Shown here: positions 8,258 to 16,826 of the stretch, piece by piece
How positions within the stretch are numbered: position 1 is the first letter of the stretch
How the letters are laid out: every line of letters starts with the position of its first letter
DNA from: Lysinibacillus fusiformis
GTDB lineage: Bacteria; Bacillota; Bacilli; Bacillales_A; Planococcaceae
Assembly: GCF_002845985.1 (NCBI RefSeq)
Contig: NZ_PDFK01000001.1
Coordinates: 744,001 to 808,000 of the forward strand
Length of the DNA stretch: 64,000 bases
Direction: 5' to 3'
Made by a program: the position numbers and the translations under genes
Notes under the pieces: model-generated
Told to the model about the DNA's origin: nothing
The model's database searches: none
Seen by the model: only the letters and a program-made list of their open reading frames with translations

Positions 8258-9070
8258 TTATTTTTCTGCACCTAATGCACGTGGAACCATCGTTTCTACC
8301 ACATAATTCTCTTCTTCATACAGTATTTTTTTTAGCTCGATACCAAAAAACGACTGCATTCTTTCCTCCGTCATTATTTCACGTACAGCGCCATATACAA
8401 CACCCTTATCCTTTGCCGTCATCAGGACCCGATCAGCTAAATAAAAGGCATGATTAGGATAATGCGTGTTAATAATACAAGAAATGCCACGCTCTCTCGC
8501 TAATTGCTTGATTGTTTGTAAAATAGTAATTTGTTTTTGAATATCCAAATGTGACTCTGGTTCATCTAAAATAAGTATTTCTGGATCGGCAACCAGTGTG
8601 CGAGCTATTAAAGCCAGCTGTAGCTCGCCGCCACTTACCTCATTGCATGATTTTTTTGCTAAATGGACGATACCAATTGTATCTAATGCCAAATGCGCCG
8701 CTTCTAAATCTTTTTTTGATGGTTGGGCCAATGTACTAATAAAAGGGGCTCTTCCCATCACAACAAGCTCTTCTATTGTAAAACCAAATACCATTTTATG
8801 AGCTTGCGGTACATAGCCAATACGTTGCCAAAGCTCCTTACGCTTGACAGTAGACAATGGCTTGCCATCTATATAGGTTTCTCCCTGCTTCCACTCTAGT
8901 AACCCTGTAATACATTTGAGCATCGTTGTCTTTCCAGCACCATTAGGACCAAGGATGGCCATAATTTGTCCTGGTTCCAGTGTAAAATTAATATTGTTTT
9001 CATAAAGATTTTGGGATTTCTTACGATGCTTTTCATAATAAAAATTGCCATTTTTCACTTCAATTATCAC
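8258..9070 (-). CDS. Iron-siderophore ABC transporter ATP-binding protein
   Basis: About 270-residue ATPase of the FecE/FhuC family that powers siderophore uptake at the membrane. Walker A is GPNGAGKTT, the signature is VSGGELQLA (variant of LSGGQ), Walker B is ILILDEPESHLD, and the switch His is in NTH. I choose GTG at 9070, which overlaps the permease stop as GTGA and has GGAGG nine bases away; the ATG at 9076 sits right against that site. It is the last gene of a seven-gene operon preceded by a Fur box, which supports an iron substrate over cobalamin. Confidence 0.87.
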   Translation of the reverse strand: MIIEVKNGNFYYEKHRKKSQNLYENNINFTLEPGQIMAILGPNGAGKTTMLKCITGLLEWKQGETYIDGKPLSTVKRKELWQRIGYVPQAHKMVFGFTIEELVVMGRAPFISTLAQPSKKDLEAAHLALDTIGIVHLAKKSCNEVSGGELQLALIARTLVADPEILILDEPESHLDIQKQITILQTIKQLARERGISCIINTHYPNHAFYLADRVLMTAKDKGVVYGAVREIMTEERMQSFFGIELKKILYEEENYVVETMVPRALGAEK

Positions 9071-10068
9071 GCCCATCCACCTCCAGATTTACGCAGTAAA
9101 TAAGCAAAGAATGGTGCACCAATAATCGCTGTTAAAATCGATAAAGGTATTTCTGTTGCTGTTATAGAACGTGCTAAATTATCAATTACTAACAAATAGA
9201 CGCTTCCAATAGCAATCGACATTGGTAATACATGCTGATTATTGTTTCCAACAAGCATACGAGCAACATGTGGAATAATCAAACCCACCCAGCCAACAAT
9301 TCCTGCAACCGCAACAGATACCGCAGTAATCAAAGTGGCACCAAATATAATCATCCATTTCAAAGGCACTACAGAAATTCCCATTGATTTTGCCTCATCC
9401 TCTGGGAGGGTTAAAATATTTAATCGCCATCTTAGGAAATAAAGTATTAACATACCGATAATAATCAGTGGTCCACCTATATATAAATCTTTATAAGTAA
9501 CCGTTCCTAAGCTACCCATCAACCAATAGGTAATCGCAGGTAGCTTTTCCTCTGGGTCAGCTACAAATTTAGTTAACGAAATAAGCGCATTAAACAGTGC
9601 CGATGTAATAACACCTGCTAAGACAAACATAAAAATAGGAGCATTTTTGCGTGCGCCAGCAATTAAAAACGTAAAGCCGATAGCACCTAATCCAAAAAGC
9701 AATGCCATTATCTGTGTGGCAAAATTTTGCCCAAACAATAATATCCCAAGAGAAGCACCAAAGCCAGCTCCCGCCGAAACACCTAAAATATCTGGTGATA
9801 CTAGCGGATTACCAAACATTCCTTGGAAGCTAGCACCTGCAATTGCTAAACCTCCACCAATTAACAATGCGAGAAGAATACGTGGCAAGCGAATATTGAT
9901 AATAACCGTTTCTTCCATCTCTGTCCATGTCGGCTCTATAGGGAAAATCTGTGAAGCAAGAATCTTTAATAGCTGCTCGATACCAACCTCAAAGCGTCCT
10001 ACACCAAGAGAAATAACGGCAATCACCAAGGGGAGGAGCCATAAAATAATCTTTTTCCAGTTTTGCAT
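9067..10068 (-). CDS. FecCD-family iron-siderophore permease
   Basis: A 333-residue permease of the FecCD/BtuC family with about nine to ten membrane helices. Family blocks include IRLPRILLALLIGGGLAIAGASFQG near residue 60, NPLVSPDILGVSAGAGFGA, and the coupling region GWVGLIIPHVARMLVG near residue 260. Only one permease gene is present, so a homodimer is expected. It overlaps the ATPase start and follows the binding-protein gene by 14 bp. Confidence 0.88.
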   Translation of the reverse strand: MQNWKKIILWLLPLVIAVISLGVGRFEVGIEQLLKILASQIFPIEPTWTEMEETVIINIRLPRILLALLIGGGLAIAGASFQGMFGNPLVSPDILGVSAGAGFGASLGILLFGQNFATQIMALLFGLGAIGFTFLIAGARKNAPIFMFVLAGVITSALFNALISLTKFVADPEEKLPAITYWLMGSLGTVTYKDLYIGGPLIIIGMLILYFLRWRLNILTLPEDEAKSMGISVVPLKWMIIFGATLITAVSVAVAGIVGWVGLIIPHVARMLVGNNNQHVLPMSIAIGSVYLLVIDNLARSITATEIPLSILTAIIGAPFFAYLLRKSGGGWA

Positions 10069-10082
10069 TTACCAATCATCCC

Positions 10083-11231
10083 TTAATATTTAGCTGCTTC
10101 TGAAGACGGATTTAAAATAGCTTGAATATCTTCATCTGTCACATCGTATTCATAAAAATCTTTATAATATGCTTTAATCTCATCCTCTATTTTATAATCA
10201 AATAGCGCTGGGTGATTTTTTTGTGCAAGCCACTTTAACATTAAAGGTGCGTCTCCACTAGGTGGGAACCAACGATAAATGCCTAATGGAATCTTATACA
10301 CTTTACCCTCCTGAACTGCCTTCACCTGACTCCAATCCTGCCCAGCTATCTTATTTTCAAGCAAATCAGCTGGCTGTGTTTCTGTAAAATTGGTAATAAA
10401 AATAATATCTGGATTCCAAGTATATACCTGTTCCATATTGACTTCTTTTTGTCCTTGGATATCATTTTCAGCTACATCAATTGCTCCCGTCGCATTGAGC
10501 CATTGATTACCAAAGAAGTTTTTCCCTCCAATTGTAATCGACTTTTCATTATGTCTAAACAACATCATCGCGCGAGGCTTATCTTTTTCTTCAATCGTTT
10601 TTAACTTTTCATCTAATTGAGCTTGTACTTTTTTGCCTTCCTCTAGGAAGCGATTAGCACGTTCTGTTGTGCCTGTTATTTGACTTGTTATTTCTAACCA
10701 GCTATTAAAGGTAGCTAATGGCTCTGCCGCAGCTGCGTCAATTGCCTTGAGCGCAACCACAGGAATACCTGCCTCTGATACTTTATGGATTGATTTCTCA
10801 TCTGTTGCAATCTCTATATATAATTGTGGATTTACTTTCATTAATTCTTCCACATTGACTTCACCATTCTGAATAAACGAAGTATCAGCCTTTAAAACAT
10901 CTGGAGACATTTTTGCTAGCATCGAATGTTTTGCTGCATTATACGAATTTGGATGCATACCAGCAATTTCTTTTGTAGAATTTGTTGCTACATACCAAGT
11001 AGAGAAGTATGGAAGAATGCCTCCCATTACAACACGCTCAATCGAATTTGGTACTGTTACTTCACGTCCTAATTGGTCAACTACAAGCTTCTCTTCCTTT
11101 GTCGTTTGTAACTCTGATGATTGTTGCTCCACCTGAGGCTTAGTATTATTTTGCGTCTCTTCGTTGTTATTATTACAAGCTGCCAGCAACATTGTTAGTG
11201 CTACAGCAGCGACAAGTCCATACTTCTTCAA
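10083..11231 (-). CDS. Iron-siderophore substrate-binding lipoprotein
   Basis: About 382-residue extracellular receptor (class III periplasmic binding fold, FepB/FhuD-like) anchored as a lipoprotein. Starting at TTG 11231, the signal MKKYGLVAAVALTMLLAAC ends in lipobox Cys19, followed by an Asn/Gln/Glu-rich linker. The core starts with the typical VVDQLGREVTVPNSIERVV. The TTG start overlaps the previous stop by four bases (TTGA), and a purine-rich site (GAGAGGAAG) precedes it; an ATG at 11255 would add eight basic residues ahead of the signal. Siderophore type cannot be inferred. Confidence 0.85.
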   Translation of the reverse strand: MKKYGLVAAVALTMLLAACNNNNEETQNNTKPQVEQQSSELQTTKEEKLVVDQLGREVTVPNSIERVVMGGILPYFSTWYVATNSTKEIAGMHPNSYNAAKHSMLAKMSPDVLKADTSFIQNGEVNVEELMKVNPQLYIEIATDEKSIHKVSEAGIPVVALKAIDAAAAEPLATFNSWLEITSQITGTTERANRFLEEGKKVQAQLDEKLKTIEEKDKPRAMMLFRHNEKSITIGGKNFFGNQWLNATGAIDVAENDIQGQKEVNMEQVYTWNPDIIFITNFTETQPADLLENKIAGQDWSQVKAVQEGKVYKIPLGIYRWFPPSGDAPLMLKWLAQKNHPALFDYKIEDEIKAYYKDFYEYDVTDEDIQAILNPSSEAAKY

Positions 11232-11830
11232 TGTTTTTCTTCCTCTCTTAACCATTTTGCCATCCCATGTAAAAACGGCTTTGATTGATCAATAAAACCT
11301 AGTCCAATATGAAACATCGGATCAAGTGTAGTGACAACTAGTTCTCCATTAAAGCTCACATTATCTACATAAAATAACGATCGTCCATTTGGAATATCTA
11401 ATAACGATTGCGCTCCTTGTGGTGGTAAAAAAGAACCGTGATAATGCCATTTCATATCATGCAATGTCACGTATTTAAAAAGTGGATGCACATTATTTTG
11501 CATTTTCATCGGTAAATCACCGCCATCTCTCACCCACCAACTAAAATTGACCTCAGAATCTTCCCAATCAATTGTCGGAAACCAGCAATCCAATATTTCA
11601 CCAAAAATAATCAGTCTTTTGCCAGCATTAACAAATTTCAGTAATTGTGACTGATACCGCTTTAAAGAACGGATATCTAAGCGACAAGATAAAATAAGTG
11701 TGTCATACTTTGTTAAATCATATTGATGAAAGTGGCGAATATGTAGCACTTCATCATATAAATAATGAAATTCTTGCTCTGCAAAAAAGCGATTTTGAAA
11801 TGGTAAGCCATTCGTCACAATCCCTATCAT
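11228..11830 (-). CDS. Unrecognised GATase/ThuA-like protein, A-type paralogue 1
   Basis: A 200-residue cytosolic protein with no signal peptide or membrane segment. The first half looks like a flavodoxin/glutamine-amidotransferase-like Rossmann fold (YDTLILSCR, then GKRLIIFGE at 70-78). Landmarks shared with its relative at 12658 are WFP (83-85), NFSWW, HPLFKYVTL, WHYHG (128-132), YVDNVSFNG (154-162) and TTLDP (167-171). No Cys-His-Glu amidotransferase triad is evident. It overlaps the genes on both sides by four bases (ATGA and TTGA), so it is translated with the iron transporter. Function unknown; work on the iron-siderophore after uptake is an inference from context. Confidence 0.72.
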   Translation of the reverse strand: MIGIVTNGLPFQNRFFAEQEFHYLYDEVLHIRHFHQYDLTKYDTLILSCRLDIRSLKRYQSQLLKFVNAGKRLIIFGEILDCWFPTIDWEDSEVNFSWWVRDGGDLPMKMQNNVHPLFKYVTLHDMKWHYHGSFLPPQGAQSLLDIPNGRSLFYVDNVSFNGELVVTTLDPMFHIGLGFIDQSKPFLHGMAKWLREEEKH

Positions 11831-12459
11831 TTGCCCATACCTCCACTTGCATAATTGCGATTAGCTTCCTCACGAATACAATCTAGCATTTGCATACTAA
11901 GCTTTTTCGATGTATTTTCTTCATGCATAAATACCTTGTAAATATCGGTACCTGCCCCTGCAAAAATGGTGCCATTTGTTGAGTGTCGATCAACATAAAG
12001 TATCGGTACACCACTTTGATCTGTAATTAACACTTCCGCATGTGCTGGTAATTCTTCAAAATAGCCACGAGAAAAGAAGCCCCGTACACCTTTTCGATAA
12101 TTAATATCATATGGCTCTATCCCTTTAAATAAAGAACAATTAGCTTGTTCAATCATGATTTCGCGATCTTTCAATGGAATAGGAGAGCGTTTCCAATTAG
12201 CTACATTTGCTAACCATGGCAATGATATTTCTGTCAGTGAAAAGATAACACCACCCTGTAGCAAATATTCATCTAAAATCATTTTATGTTCTAGTAGAAA
12301 TTGCTCTTCTACATGATTTGTGATAATTATTCCTGCATAGGCAGTTAAATCAACATAGGGTAAATCATATAAATATAAAAATACTAAGCCACGTTCACGA
12401 TCCTCAGCCGTTAATCGAGTAAACTGAATATCAATGCCAACATAAGCAATAGGTTCCAC
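11827..12459 (-). CDS. Unrecognised GATase/ThuA-like protein, B-type paralogue 1
   Basis: A 210-residue soluble protein, paralogous to the one at 13266 and more distantly to its A-type neighbours. Shared landmarks are YDLPYVDL (31-38), a beta-strand VIFS followed by Trp82, KGVRGFFSRG (123-132) and DRHSTNG (157-163) then TIF. Start is GTG at 12459, with TAGGAG six bases before. The stop overlaps the next ATG. The fold appears to be a Rossmann-like amidotransferase relative without an obvious nucleophile. I do not recognise a named family. Confidence 0.72.
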   Translation of the reverse strand: MEPIAYVGIDIQFTRLTAEDRERGLVFLYLYDLPYVDLTAYAGIIITNHVEEQFLLEHKMILDEYLLQGGVIFSLTEISLPWLANVANWKRSPIPLKDREIMIEQANCSLFKGIEPYDINYRKGVRGFFSRGYFEELPAHAEVLITDQSGVPILYVDRHSTNGTIFAGAGTDIYKVFMHEENTSKKLSMQMLDCIREEANRNYASGGMGK

Positions 12460-12551
12460 TAGTTCTCCTACTTTCTTTTATCAAAAAATTTCCGTACCAA
12501 TGACGAGCAAATTCCAAAATAATTAATTTAATACCACAAGCTTATTTTTCT

Positions 12552-12580
12552 ACACTATGTACGGCAAGCTTTCCTGTCAA
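12552..12580 (-). promoter_or_regulatory. Candidate internal promoter between the two gene pairs
   Basis: On the minus strand, a consensus -35 TTGACA (12580-12575), a 17-base spacer and TAGTGT (12557-12552). It lies in the 198-bp non-coding gap between the duplicated pairs. No Fur box is visible here, so if real it would allow iron-independent expression of the downstream five genes. Confidence 0.35.
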
Positions 12581-12657
12581 AACCTTGAACCAACATACTA
12601 CTAGCACTTGCGTCTCAAATAGAGCTATTAGTAATCGTTTTGCGCACTTAGCATTCC

Positions 12658-13266
12658 TTATATTTGCCCTTTCTTTAGCCAAGGTAAAAATCCTCGTAAG
12701 AAGCGTTCTGTTGCCGGCATAAAATAAGATCCAAAATGATAATCTGGATCCAATGTTGTATTGACCCAAATCCCATTTGTGTTCACTCGATCAATATATA
12801 AGACGGCCCCACCATCATCTGTCGATACTAAAACTTCACAGCCCTCACTTGGCCAGTACACACCATGTTGATGCCAAGTTGCATCCTCCAGTGTAAGGTA
12901 ATTCTTAAATAAATCATGCGTTGCCTCTATTAAACGCAAGCCACTATCAGCATTAGGCTCTAGCCACCACCAAAAATTAGTTGGCCTAGATTCCCAATTA
13001 TGCATTGGCAACCAATCTCTGTGCTGAGGGCCAAATGTGACCACTACTTTACCTGTATTCGCAAAATCATAGATCTTTTGAATATTTTTATCTAATAACC
13101 CTGTATGAGATTGAGAAGGGATGATTAATACATCGAAGGCATCTAAATTTTCTTCCTCTAACTGACGCACTGGAATCAATTGATCGATATACTGAGCGAA
13201 TTCAGATGTCTTATATGTACGCCAATGTTGTGAACTACCACTATACATAACAGCTATTTTACGCAC
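12658..13266 (-). CDS. Unrecognised GATase/ThuA-like protein, A-type paralogue 2
   Basis: About 202 residues from GTG at 13266, which overlaps the preceding TAG stop by one base (TAGTG) and has AAAGGAG upstream; an earlier in-frame ATG at 13314 lies inside the previous gene. It matches the A-type protein at 11228 along its length: FGP then WLP (85-87), NFWWW, HDLFKNYLTL, WHQHG (131-135), YIDRVNTNG (157-165) and TTLDP (170-174). The two therefore arose by gene duplication. Cytosolic, no known catalytic triad, function unknown. Its 3' side is a 198-bp gap before the second pair. Confidence 0.72.
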   Translation of the reverse strand: MRKIAVMYSGSSQHWRTYKTSEFAQYIDQLIPVRQLEEENLDAFDVLIIPSQSHTGLLDKNIQKIYDFANTGKVVVTFGPQHRDWLPMHNWESRPTNFWWWLEPNADSGLRLIEATHDLFKNYLTLEDATWHQHGVYWPSEGCEVLVSTDDGGAVLYIDRVNTNGIWVNTTLDPDYHFGSYFMPATERFLRGFLPWLKKGQI

Positions 13267-13892
13267 TACTTGACACTCCTTTCCGCTAAATACATGTATT
13301 CTTCTTGTACCCATTGCATTAGCTGTGTAGGAATACGACTGGTTGTTTTTGATGATGAAGGTGTCATGCCTCCAATATTAAAGAGATTATTACCTGCATG
13401 CATAAAAATAGTCCCATTTGTTGAGCTTCGGTCAATAAATGTCACAGGCTCACCGTCTGGCAAGGTTAATAATATTTCCGCATCTGTAGGTGCTGGATGA
13501 TGTCCACGAGCAAAAAATCCTTTGACACCTTTATTTATTGTCATATCTTCTTCCTTTACACCTGCAAAAATTCTGTGTTTTTTCGCAATTGAGATGTCAT
13601 AATCCCAATGATTTCGAATTTCCTTTGCAATAAATGCCTGCTGTCCTGGCAACCAATTTGTGACTAAGTTACCGAAGAAGCATACAATCTTTTTACTTGC
13701 CAAAAAATCTGCGATAATTTGCTTCTTTTCTTGCAAAAATTCTTGATCGACAAACCCTAAAATTATCATACATTTATAAGAAGACAGCTCAATATTCGGT
13801 AAATCATACATATCTACAATTTCAAAATTTTCATCTGCTTTGCCTTGAGAAAAAATATTACATGGATGAACAACAATATAGTCTTTTGACAT
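13266..13892 (-). CDS. Unrecognised GATase/ThuA-like protein, B-type paralogue 2
   Basis: First gene of the Fur-box operon, about 208 residues. ATG at 13892 is chosen because AAGGAGG lies seven bases before it; an ATG at 13910 is upstream of that site. It matches the B-type protein at 11827: YDLPNIEL (29-36), FFG then Trp80-Leu-Pro, KGVKGFFARG (121-130), and DRSSTNG (154-160) followed by TIF. No secretion signal. With its three relatives it forms a family seen here only in an iron operon. Function unknown. Confidence 0.73.
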   Translation of the reverse strand: MSKDYIVVHPCNIFSQGKADENFEIVDMYDLPNIELSSYKCMIILGFVDQEFLQEKKQIIADFLASKKIVCFFGNLVTNWLPGQQAFIAKEIRNHWDYDISIAKKHRIFAGVKEEDMTINKGVKGFFARGHHPAPTDAEILLTLPDGEPVTFIDRSSTNGTIFMHAGNNLFNIGGMTPSSSKTTSRIPTQLMQWVQEEYMYLAERSVK

Positions 13893-13915
13893 CTTCATAC
13901 CTCCTTGCATTTCGA

Positions 13916-13944
13916 ACTATATCACCATTGATAACGATTATCAA
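13916..13944 (-). promoter_or_regulatory. Promoter of the iron operon
   Basis: Minus strand: -35 TTGATA (13944-13939), a 17-base spacer and -10 TATAGT (13921-13916), followed by the AAGGAGG ribosome site of the first gene. The -35 and spacer lie inside the Fur box. Confidence 0.7.
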
Positions 13945-13945
13945 T
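13927..13945. promoter_or_regulatory. Fur box of the iron operon
   Basis: Perfect palindrome ATTGATAA-N3-TTATCAAT. The overlapping 19-mer at 13930-13948 matches the classical Fur consensus at 16 of 19 positions by hand count. It covers the -35 and spacer of the operon promoter, so iron-loaded Fur would block RNA polymerase. Confidence 0.85.
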
Positions 13946-14165
13946 ATCATGTAAGGTGTAAGATTTTAATTTTCGCTGTCCACTTATCCGTTTTTCTCGA
14001 ATTATAAAAATCTCCTATTGTACTATTACATTTTCTTATAGAATGCTATAAACCTACAAATGAAGGATGATATTCTATCAAAAATGATTCTTGGAAGTCA
14101 TCGCAAAAAAGCTATATAAATTCCTCCAAGTGCTACCATACTGCTGGCATAGATGCTCAATTAAG

Positions 14166-14221
14166 ATAAAAAAACCCAAACAATTACGAATCAGTAAATA
14201 AGAGCTTCGTATATTGCTTGG
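14166..14221 (-). terminator. Terminator of the LysR gene
   Basis: Imperfect 15-bp stem (14206-14221 with 14176-14190) followed on the minus strand by a seven-T run. It separates the LysR transcript from the iron operon. The rest of the gap between 13946 and 14297 shows no gene. Confidence 0.72.
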
Positions 14222-14297
14222 ATTAATTTAGAAAATATTTTAATAAATATAATAGAAGAAACACTATAAAGGATTTATTTACCTTTATAAGTTTAAC

Positions 14298-15185
14298 TTA
14301 CCTGATAGACTCTATCTTCAATTTCTTCTTTATACGTTCACAAAATGCTTGTTCTTGCTCATTTAAAATTTGGTTACGGTTAAATACAATACCATTTTTT
14401 CGTTTAATAGATAGACCTTTCACATATTTAAACGTTAATTTATCTAGACTATCCTCTATTGATTTATAAGGTAAAAAGGATACGCCCATACCCTGCTGCA
14501 CAGCCTTCTTAATAATTTCAAAATTAGTCATCTGTATATAATAAACAGGTACTGCCTTCTGATGTAAAGCTTGTTTAATATGCTGATTCAAATAAGAACT
14601 TTGGGACAATAGCATCGATAAGTTTTTCAAATCTCTTGTATAAATGATTTGACGACTTGCTAAAGGATGATCATTTGTCATCACTAATACTAATTCTTCC
14701 TCAAATAAAATATCGATATCAAATGACTCGTGAACAATCTTATCAGCATCATAAATCGGCATCACAGCAAATTTGGCATGGTTTTCTACTAAACTACTTT
14801 TTAAATCTTCATAGCAATAGCTATTAATTTCATATGGATATTGTTTATATGTGCTATTATTTTTATCAAATAGCTCATCAAAAAAGCTATCTGCAATATA
14901 GTGACTTATATATAATTTGATATTTTCCTGTTGTGTCTGCTTTACTGCTATTCGCAATTGTTGGTCCATTTCCTGCATCTTCTGCGCATAAGCCAACACC
15001 ATTTCACCTTGTGTAGTTAACTCGATTTGTCGCTTTTTCCGTGAGATCAGCTGGCAGCCTAATTCACTTTCCAATTGCTGAATATGCTGAGAAACTGTTG
15101 GTTGGGAACAAAACATCTGCTTCGCTGTTTCAGTAAATGATTTGTATTGTGCTAATAAAATAAATGTTCGGTAGCGCTCATTCAT
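14298..15185 (-). CDS. LysR-family transcriptional regulator, Fur-box controlled
   Basis: About 295-residue LTTR. The N-terminal helix-turn-helix is FTETAKQMFCSQPTVSQHIQQLESELG (about residues 14-40), followed by the effector domain with the usual LVMTNDHPLA and GMGVSFLP blocks. ATG at 15185 is chosen, with AAGGA ten bases upstream. A longer reading frame from 15278 would run through the Fur box and the TATAAT, so it is not used. It lies upstream of the iron operon in the same direction but has its own promoter and terminator. Both carry the same Fur half-sites, suggesting it is an iron-regulated regulator, perhaps of that operon (inference). Effector unknown. Confidence 0.83.
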   Translation of the reverse strand: MNERYRTFILLAQYKSFTETAKQMFCSQPTVSQHIQQLESELGCQLISRKKRQIELTTQGEMVLAYAQKMQEMDQQLRIAVKQTQQENIKLYISHYIADSFFDELFDKNNSTYKQYPYEINSYCYEDLKSSLVENHAKFAVMPIYDADKIVHESFDIDILFEEELVLVMTNDHPLASRQIIYTRDLKNLSMLLSQSSYLNQHIKQALHQKAVPVYYIQMTNFEIIKKAVQQGMGVSFLPYKSIEDSLDKLTFKYVKGLSIKRKNGIVFNRNQILNEQEQAFCERIKKKLKIESIR

Positions 15186-15208
15186 CGTAACCCATTCCTT
15201 CATTTTTA

Positions 15209-15227
15209 ATTGATAATTATTATCAAT
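15209..15227. promoter_or_regulatory. Fur box of the LysR gene
   Basis: Palindrome ATTGATAA-TTA-TTATCAAT with the same two arms as the iron-operon box; the symmetry extends two more bases on each side. It overlaps a TATAAT -10 at 15231-15226 (minus strand) just upstream of the LysR start. Confidence 0.83.
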
Positions 15228-15349
15228 TATAATACTATTTTTTATGCATAAAGTAAAATTTAATATCCATAGGGCCACATCTTCAAGTTATTACCTTTTA
15301 TTTATTTTATTCAACGACAAGCTGCATTTAAGAAAACAATTGTAAATAA

Positions 15350-15400
15350 AAAAGGAGTGTAGATAAGCGAATGAACATCCGCTTTTTCTACACTCCTTTA
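15350..15400 (-). terminator. Terminator of the pdh operon
   Basis: Long stem AAAGGAGTGTAG (15351-15362) with CTACACTCCTTT (15388-15399), plus an inner AAGCG/CGCTT pair, directly after the pdhD stop, with T-rich sequence following on the minus strand. Confidence 0.8.
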
Positions 15401-15406
15401 TTCAAA

Positions 15407-16822
15407 TTATTTTTTCGCTACAATGTGGATTGGGTTGCCAAGTAATACTTCAGCAGTTTCCATTGTAATTTCACCTAATGTTGGGTGAGCATGAATTGTT
15501 AAAGCGATATCTTCAGCAGTCATGCCGCCTTCAATCGCTAAGCCCATCTCAGCGATCATATCAGATGCACCAGCACCTACGATTTGAGCACCGATTAATA
15601 AGCCATCTTCTTTACGAGCAACAAGCTTCACGAAACCTTCTGATTGGTTTAATGCAAGCGCACGGCCGTTTGCTGCGAATGGGAACTTCGCTGCAGTGTA
15701 TTCAATGCCTTCTGCTTTCGCTTGTTCTTCGTTGTAACCAACTGTCGCCATTTCTGGATCTGTGAAACATACAGCCGGTACAGCAAGATAATCAACAACT
15801 GATTTTTCACCAGCAATCGCTTCAGCAGCAACTTTACCTTCGTAAGAAGCTTTATGTGCAAGCTGAGGACCTGCAACGATATCACCAATTGCATAGATGT
15901 TTGAAATATTTGTACGACATTGTTTGTCAACATTGATTAGACCGCGTTCACCGAATTCAACACCGATTTCAGCAAGGCCCATTTCATCTGTATTTGGACG
16001 ACGACCCACAGTTACTAATACATAGTCAGCTTCAACTTTCTTCTCTTCTCCACCAACTTCATAAGTTACTACTACGCCGTTTTCAGTTTCTTCAACGCCT
16101 TTTGCAGATGCGTTAACTTCCATTTCAACGCCTTTCTTTTTAAGGCCTTTTTTCACGATTTGCGTCATTTGTTTTTCGAAGCCAGCTAAAATATCTTTTC
16201 CGCCTTCGATAATTGTAACTTGTGAACCTAGGTTTGCGTATGCTGAACCTAGCTCTGTACCAATATATCCGCCACCGATAACAACTAATTTACCAGGAAC
16301 TTCTTGTAAAGAAAGTGCTCCAGTAGAGTTTAGTACGCGATCAGAGAATTTGAATGTTGGAATTTCAACTGGACGAGAACCTGTTGCAATAATGACATTG
16401 TTAAATGTGTAAGTTTGAGCAGATTCACCATTGATGATACGCACTGAGTTAGCGTCAACGAAATAAGCTTCACCTTGTACAATTTCAACTTTGTTACCTT
16501 TAAGTAAGCCTTCAACACCGCCTGTTAATTTTTTAACAACGCTGTCTTTAAATGCTTGTGCTTTTGAGAAGTCTAATTTCACATCAGAAGCGATGATTCC
16601 CATGTCATCTGAATGTTTAGCTTGCTCAAAACGGTGACCTACTGAAATTAATGCCTTTGATGGGATACAACCTACGTTTAAGCACACACCACCAAGTACA
16701 TTTTTTTCAACGATTGTTACTTTTTGGCCAGTTTGAGCTGCACGAATTGCTGCTACATATCCTCCAGGACCTGAACCAATGACAAGAGTATCTGTTTCGA
16801 TTGGGAAATCTCCTACTACCAT
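15407..16822 (-). CDS. pdhD: Dihydrolipoyl dehydrogenase, E3 of pyruvate dehydrogenase
   Basis: A 471-residue FAD disulfide oxidoreductase that reoxidises dihydrolipoamide on E2 and makes NADH. FAD motif [10 protein letters not shown] (16-25), redox disulfide Cys47 and Cys52 in [16 protein letters not shown] motif GGGYIGTE, second FAD motif YAIGDI, and the C-terminal catalytic pair in HAHPTLGE are all present. It follows pdhC by four bases and is the last gene of the operon. Confidence 0.97.
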   Translation of the reverse strand: MVVGDFPIETDTLVIGSGPGGYVAAIRAAQTGQKVTIVEKNVLGGVCLNVGCIPSKALISVGHRFEQAKHSDDMGIIASDVKLDFSKAQAFKDSVVKKLTGGVEGLLKGNKVEIVQGEAYFVDANSVRIINGESAQTYTFNNVIIATGSRPVEIPTFKFSDRVLNSTGALSLQEVPGKLVVIGGGYIGTELGSAYANLGSQVTIIEGGKDILAGFEKQMTQIVKKGLKKKGVEMEVNASAKGVEETENGVVVTYEVGGEEKKVEADYVLVTVGRRPNTDEMGLAEIGVEFGERGLINVDKQCRTNISNIYAIGDIVAGPQLAHKASYEGKVAAEAIAGEKSVVDYLAVPAVCFTDPEMATVGYNEEQAKAEGIEYTAAKFPFAANGRALALNQSEGFVKLVARKEDGLLIGAQIVGAGASDMIAEMGLAIEGGMTAEDIALTIHAHPTLGEITMETAEVLLGNPIHIVAKK

Positions 16823-16826
16823 TTTG

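Noticed and set aside
12542-12769. 75-codon frame overlapping the A-type paralogue 2
   Set aside because: Wrong frame over a clear homologous gene, no ribosome site.
15186-15278. Longer LysR protein starting at 15278
   Set aside because: It would pass through the Fur box and the TATAAT; the ATG at 15185 has a proper ribosome site and starts in the family N-terminus.
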